The notes below the pieces were generated by a model. It saw nothing but the letters and a program-made list of their open reading frames with translations. It did not search any database and was not told the origin of the DNA. A DNA stretch of 64,000 nt from Janthinobacterium sp051380735 (GTDB lineage: Bacteria; Pseudomonadota; Gammaproteobacteria; Burkholderiales; Burkholderiaceae_D): NCBI RefSeq assembly GCF_051380735.1, contig NZ_JBNYXQ010000001.1, positions 1,178,001 through 1,242,000 of the forward strand, written 5' to 3'. This document shows positions 9,230 through 17,412 of this stretch, piece after piece. Positions within the stretch are counted from its first letter, which is position 1; every line of letters starts with the position of its first letter. The position numbers and the translations under genes were made by a program.

Positions 9230-9805
9230 TTAATGTGTGGTGTGTGCGGCCCAGCCGCGCACGGCGTCGTGCGAGGCGCGCAGCATGGCGTCGACGCTGG
9301 CGGGGATCGCGCGGTCCTGGGTCAGGTAAGGTTTGACGACGGCTACCGGTGCGTCGATCAGCATGAACTTGAGCACCAGATGATCGAGGCCGGTCGTGGC
9401 GCAGCGGCTGAAGCAGGCGTCGAGCGCGGCCTGTTCCTGTTCCAGCGCGGCCTGCAGTTCCTCGTCGAGGCCGCCGTTGAAATCGGGGCTGTCCTCGCAT
9501 TGCAGCAGAAAACGCGCATACACGGGCTTGCGGCGGCACCAGTCCAGCAAGCCATGTACGCCGGCCCAGGTGTCGCCCTCGCCCCACAGGCTGGCCACTT
9601 CCTCACGGAAGTCGCTTTTCACGCGCAGCCAGGCACGCGCCAGGATGGCGTTGCGCGAATCAAAGCGGTGATACACGGAGCCGATAGGCGCGCCCGCCTT
9701 GACCGCGATGGCGGACATTGACACCGCTGCAACGCCGCATTGGGCCGCGACCGTGATGGCGCTGTCGATAAAATGATTTTCGTTGAATTTGGCTAGTCTG
9801 ACCAT
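9230..9805 (-). CDS. TetR-family transcriptional regulator
   Basis: 191 residues. The N-terminal helix-turn-helix (about 10-55) reads AAQCGVAAVSMSAIAVKAG followed by the PIGSVYHRFDSR recognition helix region; the C-terminal ligand domain is not close to a subfamily I recognise. ATG 9805 faces AT-rich sequence that could hold its promoter and operator. It is the first gene of a two-gene unit with map, so it probably autoregulates and sets map expression; the ligand is unknown. Confidence 0.88.
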   Translation of the reverse strand: MVRLAKFNENHFIDSAITVAAQCGVAAVSMSAIAVKAGAPIGSVYHRFDSRNAILARAWLRVKSDFREEVASLWGEGDTWAGVHGLLDWCRRKPVYARFLLQCEDSPDFNGGLDEELQAALEQEQAALDACFSRCATTGLDHLVLKFMLIDAPVAVVKPYLTQDRAIPASVDAMLRASHDAVRGWAAHTTH

Positions 9806-9892
9806 TCAAATAGAATAGCAATTCTAATTGAATCCGTCAAGCATACCGGGACTTGCCCCCTGCTGCAACTCCGCCGCTTGAGACAGCGATTT

Positions 9893-10195
9893 TCAGCGTG
9901 GCAATTTATACCGTACCAGCAGCGTAGGCCCCTTGCCGCCAGATGGCGTCAGCAGTATCTCGTCACCTGGCTGCATTTCTTCATACATCACGGTGCAACA
10001 GGTTGGCATCGAGTGGCCGCGCGCCGGATAGACGCCAACGTCGGTGTGCAGGGTTGCAGCGCGTACGTCCACGCTGGTCTCGCCGGCTTTTCCCGCTTCT
10101 TGCAGCAGTTTGCGCAGCGCGGTGACGAAGTCCCCTTTGCTGAGCCTGGCAGGTGTTTGGCTCGCTTGCGGGCGAACAGCAGCATCGTTTTTCAT
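9893..10195 (-). CDS. Conserved-looking small protein of unknown function
   Basis: About 100 residues, rich in charged residues, with no membrane segment. The middle (VDVRAATLHTDVGVYPARGHSMPTCCTVM split by a Pro-rich turn) and a C-terminal beta-rich stretch (GDEILLTPSGGKGPTLLVRYKL) suggest a compact cytosolic fold. I do not recognise the family. Starts at 10195 (MKNDAAV) or 10213 (MPKETAM) are both possible. Base composition fits the core genome. It is monocistronic between tetR and the divergent amn. Confidence 0.6.
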   Translation of the reverse strand: MKNDAAVRPQASQTPARLSKGDFVTALRKLLQEAGKAGETSVDVRAATLHTDVGVYPARGHSMPTCCTVMYEEMQPGDEILLTPSGGKGPTLLVRYKLPR

Positions 10196-10366
10196 GGCAG
10201 TTTCTTTCGGCATATACGTTGCCGCCACTATATCATTCACCCTTGCCTCCTCTTGTCGTAACCACTCTTTTCGGTGACATAGCCTTTTTTATGAGGTCCA
10301 AGCCCCATCCCATAAACACCGGGCCTGCCTTACAATGCAATGTACCAACCCTCACAGGAGTACCGC

Positions 10367-11881
10367 TTGCATACGCCCCCTTTTATCGCCTCCGCCCGTT
10401 TTGACGATCCCCGCCTGGCCTTGGCACAGGTGCAAGACATCTACCGCGCCAGCATCGATCACTTGCGCGATGCGCTGCAGCGCTTTGTCGCCGGCGAAGA
10501 CATGCAGGAACGGGTACGCGCCTGCTATCCTTTCGTGCGCATCCAGACCGAGACCGTGGCACGCGCCGATTCGCCGCTGGCCTACGGCTTCGTGGCCGGC
10601 CCCGGCGTGTTTGAAACCACCCTGACGCGCCCCGACCTGTTTGCCGACTATTACCTCGACCAATTCACGCTGCTGCTGAAAAACCATAACAATGGCCAGA
10701 AGGTCACGCTGGAAGTGGGCGTCAGTTCGCAGCCGATACCGGTGCATTTTTCGTTTGCCGAGCATGACCATATCGAAGGCAATATGGACGCGGGGCGCCG
10801 CATGGCCATGCGCGACCTGTTCGACCTGCCCGACCTGGCGGCGATGGACGACGGCATCGCCAATGGCACGCACGAACCGGCGCATGGCGAAGCGCAGCCG
10901 CTGGCCTTGTTTACCGGCCCGCGCGTCGACTACTCGCTGCAGCGCCTGCGCCATTACAGCGGCACTTCGCCGCAGCATTTCCAGAACTTCGTGTTGTTTA
11001 CCAATTACCAGTTCTATATCGACGAATTCATCCGCCTCGGCCACGCCCTGATGCAGCGCGCGCCGGATACCGGCACGCCCTCGGACGACGACGGCTATAT
11101 CGCTTTCGTGGAACCGGGCAATGTGGTGACGCGCCGGGTCGGCCACGCTGCACACCACGACGATGTGCTTGGCGCCGCGCCGCCGCGCCTGCCGCAGATG
11201 CCGGCCTACCACCTGCTGCGCGCCGATGGCAGCGGCATTACCATGGTCAATATCGGCGTGGGGCCGGCCAATGCGAAAACCATTACCGACCATATCGCCG
11301 TGCTGCGTCCGCACGCCTGGCTGATGCTGGGCCACTGCGCCGGCCTGCGCACCACGCAAAGCCTGGGCGACTACGTCCTGGCGCACGCCTATGTGCGCGA
11401 AGACCATGTGCTCGACGAAGACTTGCCGCTGTGGGTGCCGATCCCGCCGCTGGCCGAAATCCAGCAGGCACTGCAGACAGCGGTGGCAGAAATCACCCAG
11501 CTGACAGGACTGGACCTGAAACACATCATGCGCACCGGCACCGTGGCGAGCACCGACAACCGCAACTGGGAACTGCTGCCGCAGCGCACGCCCGAGCGCC
11601 GCTTCAGCCAGAGCCGCGCGATTGCGCTCGACATGGAAAGTGCCACCATTGCCGCCAACGGCTTCCGTTTCCGCGTGCCGTATGGCACCTTGCTGTGCGT
11701 CAGCGACAAGCCGCTGCACGGCGAAATCAAGCTGCCCGGCATGGCGAATCATTTTTACCGCGAGCGGGTCGACCAGCACTTGCGCATCGGCATCCGTGCG
11801 GTGGAACTGCTGCGCCGCCAGGGCGTGGACCGGCTGCACAGCCGCAAGTTGCGCAGCTTTGCCGAGGTGGCGTTCCAGTAA
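10367..11881 (+). CDS. amn: AMP nucleosidase
   Basis: About 504 residues, matching the family. The N-terminal regulatory domain (FETTLTRPDLFADYYLDQFTLL-type segment, about 70-200) precedes a nucleoside phosphorylase-like catalytic domain with VDYSLQRLRHYSGT, MLGHCAGLR and the purine-binding LDMESATIAANG. It hydrolyses AMP to adenine and ribose-5-phosphate and helps set adenylate levels. TTG 10367 is preferred because AGGAG lies six bases upstream; ATG 10340 is in frame but lacks a ribosome site, so the start is uncertain by nine codons. Confidence 0.93.
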   Translation: MHTPPFIASARFDDPRLALAQVQDIYRASIDHLRDALQRFVAGEDMQERVRACYPFVRIQTETVARADSPLAYGFVAGPGVFETTLTRPDLFADYYLDQFTLLLKNHNNGQKVTLEVGVSSQPIPVHFSFAEHDHIEGNMDAGRRMAMRDLFDLPDLAAMDDGIANGTHEPAHGEAQPLALFTGPRVDYSLQRLRHYSGTSPQHFQNFVLFTNYQFYIDEFIRLGHALMQRAPDTGTPSDDDGYIAFVEPGNVVTRRVGHAAHHDDVLGAAPPRLPQMPAYHLLRADGSGITMVNIGVGPANAKTITDHIAVLRPHAWLMLGHCAGLRTTQSLGDYVLAHAYVREDHVLDEDLPLWVPIPPLAEIQQALQTAVAEITQLTGLDLKHIMRTGTVASTDNRNWELLPQRTPERRFSQSRAIALDMESATIAANGFRFRVPYGTLLCVSDKPLHGEIKLPGMANHFYRERVDQHLRIGIRAVELLRRQGVDRLHSRKLRSFAEVAFQ

Positions 11882-12016
11882 TCCGTCAGGAGAAGAAGCG
11901 TGGATCGTAGTGCCGGCGCCGCACGGTGCCGGCAGTTATCGCCGCCGCGTCAGGATGGCGGGGGTTGAGCAGCACATTGCATAAGTTCGCTGATCTGCAG
12001 CACGCACCCGCCGGCG

Positions 12017-12487
12017 TTACAGAAAGCGATCGAGGATTTTCCTCGTCTGCTTGTCGATGGTAAACATGTCGCGGATCAGGAACTGTATCCCATGGCTGTC
12101 GGCAATCAACAGGGAGGCAGCGCCGATGCGGCGGATATCCTCTTCGCCCTTGAGCACGAATTGCGTCTCGCCACGGTCGGTATCGACCTGCCAGGTGCAC
12201 GGCGTGGCATAGCTCGACACGCTCTTCACGCGCGCGATCTCGGGCATGAATTCGCGCCCTTCCAGCTCCTCGGTCAGCAGCGCGCGCGAAGCTGGCGGCA
12301 AGTCGTTCAGATGCTCGATCCACGCCACTTCCTTGCCGTCGCCCTGCACCAGCGAAATGCCCTCGTCGGGCGACTGGATCGGAAACGCGCGCACCGGCGC
12401 CACGCCTTCGATCACCTGGCCGTCAGACGTCGTCATCAACAGCTTGCCATAGGGATTGCGGCTCAATGCAAAAGTAATCTCGGCCAT
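12017..12487 (-). CDS. Cyanophycin metabolism-associated DUF1854 family protein
   Basis: 156 residues, beta-rich, no signal peptide or membrane segment. It matches the DUF1854 pattern: an N-terminal SRNPYGKLLMTTSDG, AFPIQSPDEGISLV near residue 35, and the C-terminal DSHGIQFLIRDM. DUF1854 genes regularly sit next to a special ABC transporter beside cyanophycin synthetase genes in betaproteobacteria, as here. Only 2 bp separate it from the upstream ABC gene, so the two are translated together. The biochemical role is not known; a partner or regulatory subunit of the ABC protein is the simplest reading. Confidence 0.85.
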   Translation of the reverse strand: MAEITFALSRNPYGKLLMTTSDGQVIEGVAPVRAFPIQSPDEGISLVQGDGKEVAWIEHLNDLPPASRALLTEELEGREFMPEIARVKSVSSYATPCTWQVDTDRGETQFVLKGEEDIRRIGAASLLIADSHGIQFLIRDMFTIDKQTRKILDRFL

Positions 12488-12489
12488 GT

Positions 12490-14763
12490 TTATTCCTTGT
12501 CTTCCAATACCATTTCGGCGGCGCTGCGCGCCTGCGCTTCGTACAGGCGGTAGTACGCGCCCTCTTTGGCCATCAGCTCGTCATGGCTGCCCACCTCCAC
12601 CACCTGGCCACGGTCGAGCACCACCAGGCGATCGGCCCGCTGCAAGGTCGACAAGCGGTGCGCAATGGCGATGGTGGTGCGGCCCTGCACCAGATTGTCG
12701 AGCGCCTTCTGGATTTCCTTCTCGGTCTCCGAGTCCACCGACGACGTGGCTTCGTCCATGATCAGGATGCGTGGGTCGATCAGCAGGGCGCGCGCGATCG
12801 AAATGCGCTGGCGCTCGCCGCCGGACAGGCCCTGGCCACGTTCGCCGACCATCGAATCGTAGCCCTGCGGCAGGCGCAGGATGAATTCATGCGCATGCGC
12901 GGCGCGCGCGGCGGCGATGATCTCGTTGCGCGTTGCGTCCGGCTTGCCGTAGGCGATATTTTCGGCGATGGTGCCGAAGAACAGGAACGGTTCCTGCAGC
13001 ACCAGGCCGATATTTCGGCGGTAGTCGGACACGGCAAACGAGCGGATATCGACGCCGTCGAGCAAAATCGCGCCTTCCGACACATCGTAGAAACGGCAGA
13101 TCAGGTTGACCAGTGTGCTCTTGCCCGAACCGCTGTGGCCGACCAGGCCGATCATTTCACCAGCCTTGATGTTCAGGGTAATGCCGCGATTGACGGCCCG
13201 GTTGCCGTAGCGAAAACCAACTTCGCGCAGGTCGATCCGGCCTTCGATCTTGTCCAGCTTGACCGGTTGCGACGGCTCGGGCACGCTCGATACATGGTCG
13301 AGAATATCGAAGATGCGCTTGGCGGCCGAGGCCGACTTCTGCGTCACCGACACGATGCGGCTCATGGAATCGAGACGGCCATAAAAGCGCGTGCTGTAGG
13401 CGATAAACGCGGTCAATACCCCGACCGTGATTTCGCCGCGCGACAGTTGCCAGATGCCGAAGCACCAGATCACCAGCAAGCCCATTTCGGTCAGGAACGA
13501 CACCGTCGGCGAGAACAGCGACCAGACCTTGTTCAATTTGTCATTGACGGCCAGGTTGTGCGCATTGGCATCGCGAAAACGCGCCGCTTCGCGTTTTTCC
13601 TGGGCAAATGCCTTCACCACGCGGATGCCGGGAATGGTATCGGCCAGCACATTGGTCACTTCGCTCCACACACGGTCGATCTTTTCAAAACCGGTGCGCA
13701 AGCGGTCGCGCACCAGGTGGATCATCCAGGCAATGAACGGCAGCGGCGCCAGCGTCATGATGGCCAGCCACGGGTTCATCGACCACAGGATGGCGCCGGT
13801 CATGATGATCATCAGTACATCGGACGCAAAGTCGAGCAGGTGCAAGGAAAGGAACACGCAGATACGGTCGCTGCCGCTGCCGATGCGCGACATCAGGTCG
13901 CCGGTGCGCTTGCCGCCAAAAAATTCCAGCGACAGTTTCATCAAGTGTTCATAGGTAGCCGAACGCAGGTCGGCGCCCATGCGCTCGGATACCAGCGCCA
14001 GCACATAGGTCTTGCCCCAGCCCAGCAGCCAGGCCAGCAGGGCCGAACCGAGCAGGCCACCCATGTAGTAGACCACCAGCCAGGGGTCGATCTTCTGCCC
14101 GTTCTGGTACGGGATCAGCACATTGTCCATCAGCGGCGCCGTCAGGTACGGCGGGATCATGTGCGCGGCGGTGGAGAGCAGCATCAAGGTGAAACCGAGC
14201 GCCAGCTGGCCACGATACGGGTGGGCGAAGCGCCACAGGCGGAACAGGGTCCAGGTCGACGGCGGCGTATGCAGCACCTTGGCACAGACCGGGCATTCTT
14301 CCTGGTCCGGTTCGAGCGGCGCCTTGCAGCTGGGGCACACTTCCTGCTCGGCTGCCAGCACAGGCTGGCCCGTCAGGTGGCTGTCGAGGCGCTCGACGAA
14401 TTGCTCCAGCACGCGCATCGCATGCAGGTTCTGCCCAAGCGTAAAACGCCACGACGCCAGGCGGCCATGGTCGTCGAACAGTTCCAGGTGACCGACACCG
14501 GCGTGGTCGTGGTGCGCCAGGCGCAGGCCGGGGCGATATGACCAGTGTTTCCACTCGGTTTCGCCGGGTGCACGCGCCAGCAGACGCTTCTCAGTGACAA
14601 CTATTATGCCTTTTGTGAAACGTAATCGCGCGTCGAGGTCAACCTCAACGCTACTTAAAACGTTCTCCCCGGTGAGCAGGTTCTTTTCGACCTGCGCCAG
14701 CCATTGTTCAGGCAGCGTGGTGGCGGGGGTTGGTAGTGCGGGAACGATCAGTTCAGTTGTCAT
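12490..14763 (-). CDS. Cyanophycin metabolism-associated ABC transporter (membrane-ATPase fusion)
   Basis: 757 residues. Residues 1-130 form a strand-rich region resembling a PH-like domain (VEVDLDARLRFTKGIIVVTE), followed by a zinc ribbon (CPSC and CPVC pairs, about 142-161), a six-helix exporter-type membrane domain (about 175-480), and an ATPase domain with Walker A GHSGSGKST, signature LSGGERQRISIARALL, Walker B ILIMDEATSSVD and switch His in AIAHRLST. It should work as a homodimeric exporter-fold ABC protein at the inner membrane. It is divergent from the cyanophycin synthetases across 405 bp. The substrate is unknown; cyanophycin precursors or breakdown products are plausible but unproven. 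Confidence 0.88.
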   Translation of the reverse strand: MTTELIVPALPTPATTLPEQWLAQVEKNLLTGENVLSSVEVDLDARLRFTKGIIVVTEKRLLARAPGETEWKHWSYRPGLRLAHHDHAGVGHLELFDDHGRLASWRFTLGQNLHAMRVLEQFVERLDSHLTGQPVLAAEQEVCPSCKAPLEPDQEECPVCAKVLHTPPSTWTLFRLWRFAHPYRGQLALGFTLMLLSTAAHMIPPYLTAPLMDNVLIPYQNGQKIDPWLVVYYMGGLLGSALLAWLLGWGKTYVLALVSERMGADLRSATYEHLMKLSLEFFGGKRTGDLMSRIGSGSDRICVFLSLHLLDFASDVLMIIMTGAILWSMNPWLAIMTLAPLPFIAWMIHLVRDRLRTGFEKIDRVWSEVTNVLADTIPGIRVVKAFAQEKREAARFRDANAHNLAVNDKLNKVWSLFSPTVSFLTEMGLLVIWCFGIWQLSRGEITVGVLTAFIAYSTRFYGRLDSMSRIVSVTQKSASAAKRIFDILDHVSSVPEPSQPVKLDKIEGRIDLREVGFRYGNRAVNRGITLNIKAGEMIGLVGHSGSGKSTLVNLICRFYDVSEGAILLDGVDIRSFAVSDYRRNIGLVLQEPFLFFGTIAENIAYGKPDATRNEIIAAARAAHAHEFILRLPQGYDSMVGERGQGLSGGERQRISIARALLIDPRILIMDEATSSVDSETEKEIQKALDNLVQGRTTIAIAHRLSTLQRADRLVVLDRGQVVEVGSHDELMAKEGAYYRLYEAQARSAAEMVLEDKE

Positions 14764-15168
14764 CGTAAAGCATGCTCCGGCTCATGGCCTGGCCCTTCAA
14801 GGGCAGATTGGGGGATGGTGTAGCGGGACGGCGGCCGGTAGATATACCAGTGGCAATTTCCTGTATTGTATCGAATGGATGCTGCTATTTTGCAACATCA
14901 GTAGCAAGTATACAGTAACAAGCTGTTGCGTAAATGTCCCAACTTGCTGGTGCAGGAGAACAATTCTTCATGACAAGGCAACAATTAGTAACAATTGGCG
15001 CTGCAACAGAAGCAGAATAAGAGAAGCAAATGCGACAGGAGCCCCTTAAAAGTGGCACACTGCGCATACCCGGGATAAAGAACCAAGCACGAGCCTGAAA
15101 AGTCTCTGTAGAGCCACCTAAAGTATCTGGCGCCCAGACGCCTGGCTTGTAATCAAGAAACCACTTAC
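14764..15168. promoter_or_regulatory. Divergent control region of the cyanophycin locus
   Basis: 405 bp without a gene, between the ABC gene and cphA'. It is AT-rich in the middle (about 14860-15010). Three similar ten-mers occur at 14899-14908 (CAGTAGCAAG), 14913-14922 (CAGTAACAAG) and 14986-14995 (TAGTAACAAT); the first two are flanked by GCAAC (14892) and GTTGC (14925). These could be binding sites for a regulator of both units. I could not place convincing -35/-10 boxes, and I see no NtrC or sigma-54 site here. Confidence 0.5.
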
Positions 15169-17346
15169 ATGATCAAGAAGAAGAACATCGAATTTGTCCG
15201 CATCAGCCACCTGCGCGGCCCCAACATCTGGACCTACCGTCCGGTGATCGAGGCCTGGGTCGATATCGGCGAACTGGAAGATTTCCCCTCCAACACCCTG
15301 CCCGGCCTGTATGAGCGGCTCGTTGCATGGCTGCCCGGCATGATCGAGCACCGCTGCGGCGTCGGCGAACGGGGCGGCTTTTTCGAGCGCCTGCGCGAAG
15401 GCACCTGGTCGGCCCACATTCTCGAGCACGTGGTGCTGGAGCTGCAAAACCTGGCCGGCATGCGCACCGGCTTCGGCCAGACGCGTTCGACCAGCCAGCG
15501 CGGCGTGTACAAAATGGCCTTCCGCACGCGCGAAGAACAGGTCGGCCGCGCCTGCCTGGAAACGGCGCGCGCACTGCTGATGGCAGCCATCAACGACACC
15601 GCCTTCGATCTTGAAGCAGAACTGGCGCCGCTGCGCGACATGGTCGACTCGCGTTGCCTGGGCCCAAGCACGGCCAATATCGTCGATGCAGCCACCGAAC
15701 GCAGCATCCCTTCCCTGCGCATGAACGACGGCAACCTGGTGCAACTGGGCCATGGCGCCGCGCAGCGGCGCATCTGGACCGCCGAAACCGACCGCACCAG
15801 CGCGATCGCCGAAGGCATCGCCAGCGACAAGGACCTGACCAAGTTCCTGCTCAAATCGTGCGGCGTGCCCGTACCCGAAGGCAGCCTGGTGCGCAGCGCC
15901 GAAGCGGCCTGGGAAGAAGCGCAGGATATCGGCGTGCCGGTGGTGGTCAAGCCGTACGACGGCAACCATGGCCGCGGCGTGTCGCTCAATTTGATGACGG
16001 AGGCCGACGTAAAGGCCGCGTATGCACTGGCCGCCACGCAAAGCGACAGCTCGGCCGTGATCGTTGAAAGCTTCATTACCGGCGACGAACACCGTTTGCT
16101 GGTGGTTGGCAACAAGCTGGTCGCCGCCGCCAAGGGCGAATCACTGTGGGTTGACGGCGATGGCGTGTCGACCATACTGGAACTGGTCAACACGCAGATC
16201 AATACCGATCCGCGCCGCGGCGAAGGCGAAGATTTCCCGCTCGGCACCGTACGGCCACATGAATCGGGCGAGATCGTGCTGGAACTGCAGCGCCAGGGCA
16301 TGACGGCCGATTCCGTGCCGCAAGCGGGCCAGAAAGTGCTGATCCAGCCTAACGGCAACGTCGCCATCGACGTCACCGACGAGGTGCACCCATCGGTGGC
16401 GCATGCGGTGCTGCTGGCCGCGCGCGTGGTGGGGCTGGACATTGCCGGCATCGACCTGGTGGCGAAAGACATCACGCGTCCGCTCGAAGAGCAGCGCGGC
16501 GCGATCATCGAAGTCAATGCCAGCCCGGGCCTCCTGGCCCATATCAAACCGGGCGTGGGCAAGCCGCGCGCGGTCGGCGCGGCAATCGTCGACCATTTGT
16601 TCGCACCGCAGGAAACCGGCCGCATACCGCTGATCGGCGTCACCGGCACGCGTGGCGCCAGCCTGATCGTGCGCATGCTGTGCAAGCTGCTCAATCTGTC
16701 CGGCCTGCATACCGGCGCCGTCTGCGGCGAAGGCATGTTCCTCGACCAGCGCCGCGTGGTCAGCGGCAATTGCGTGAACTGGGACGCGGGCCAGCGCCTT
16801 CTGCTCAACCGCACCGTGCAGACCGCCCTGTTCGAAAGCAATCCGCGCATGATCCTGGCCGAAGGCCTGGCGTATGATCGCTGCCAGATCGGCATCGTCA
16901 CCGACACCGGCAGCCTTGATGACGTCAAGGATTTCGATGTGCAGGACGATGCGGGCCTGTACAAGGCCGTGCGCAGCCAGGTCGACGTGGTATTGCCGAC
17001 CGGCGTGGCGGTACTGAACGCAGCCGAACCGCTGGTGCTGGAAATGGCCGCACTGTGCGACGGCAGCGTGACCTTGTACGCCCAGGACGGTGACCTGCCC
17101 GGCATCGCCGCCCACCTGGCCGAGGGAAAACGCGCCGCTTTCGTGCGCGGCAACCATATCGTGCTGGCCGATGGCGGCATCGAAACCGTGCTGCTGTGCC
17201 TGGACCTGCTGAAACCGGCCACCGCCGGCAACGTCGACTGCGTGCTGGCGGCCGTCGCTGCGGCCTGGTCGCTGAACCTGTCCACCGATCTGATTTGCGC
17301 GGGACTGCGCACGTTTGATGCGGCGCCGGGCAGCATCGGCAACTGA
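15169..17346 (+). CDS. cphA': Cyanophycin synthetase-like protein CphA' with degenerate Mur-ligase half
   Basis: 725 residues, about 130 shorter than the neighbouring CphA. The N-terminal domain (about 1-160) and the ATP-grasp domain (about 215-480; VVVKPYDGNHGRGVS, IEVNASPG) look intact; in CphA this half adds aspartate to the backbone. In the Mur-ligase half the nucleotide loop reads GTRGASL (493-499) where CphA has GTNGKTT, so the key Lys is lost, and the C-terminal domain is cut off after about residue 725. It is therefore unlikely to ligate arginine. Shortened, one-active-site synthetases exist in other bacteria (CphA2 joins beta-Asp-Arg dipeptides); whether this protein does so is inference. 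It is 66 bp upstream of cphA in the same operon. Confidence 0.88.
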   Translation: MIKKKNIEFVRISHLRGPNIWTYRPVIEAWVDIGELEDFPSNTLPGLYERLVAWLPGMIEHRCGVGERGGFFERLREGTWSAHILEHVVLELQNLAGMRTGFGQTRSTSQRGVYKMAFRTREEQVGRACLETARALLMAAINDTAFDLEAELAPLRDMVDSRCLGPSTANIVDAATERSIPSLRMNDGNLVQLGHGAAQRRIWTAETDRTSAIAEGIASDKDLTKFLLKSCGVPVPEGSLVRSAEAAWEEAQDIGVPVVVKPYDGNHGRGVSLNLMTEADVKAAYALAATQSDSSAVIVESFITGDEHRLLVVGNKLVAAAKGESLWVDGDGVSTILELVNTQINTDPRRGEGEDFPLGTVRPHESGEIVLELQRQGMTADSVPQAGQKVLIQPNGNVAIDVTDEVHPSVAHAVLLAARVVGLDIAGIDLVAKDITRPLEEQRGAIIEVNASPGLLAHIKPGVGKPRAVGAAIVDHLFAPQETGRIPLIGVTGTRGASLIVRMLCKLLNLSGLHTGAVCGEGMFLDQRRVVSGNCVNWDAGQRLLLNRTVQTALFESNPRMILAEGLAYDRCQIGIVTDTGSLDDVKDFDVQDDAGLYKAVRSQVDVVLPTGVAVLNAAEPLVLEMAALCDGSVTLYAQDGDLPGIAAHLAEGKRAAFVRGNHIVLADGGIETVLLCLDLLKPATAGNVDCVLAAVAAAWSLNLSTDLICAGLRTFDAAPGSIGN

Positions 17347-17412
17347 CAGGCGACTGAAAGTACAAGCCCGGCGCGAGCCGGGCCCACAAGAACACAAGGA
17401 ATACGGTTAATT

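Noticed and set aside
11905..11945. GC-rich hairpin (TGCCGGC / GCCGGCA) after amn
   Set aside because: No T-run follows, so it does not qualify as a Rho-independent terminator; it could be chance in GC-rich DNA.
14860..14900. TTGCAA ... TACAAT on the minus strand as promoter of the ABC gene
   Set aside because: The spacing would be 19 bp and the -35 box is poor, so it was not called.
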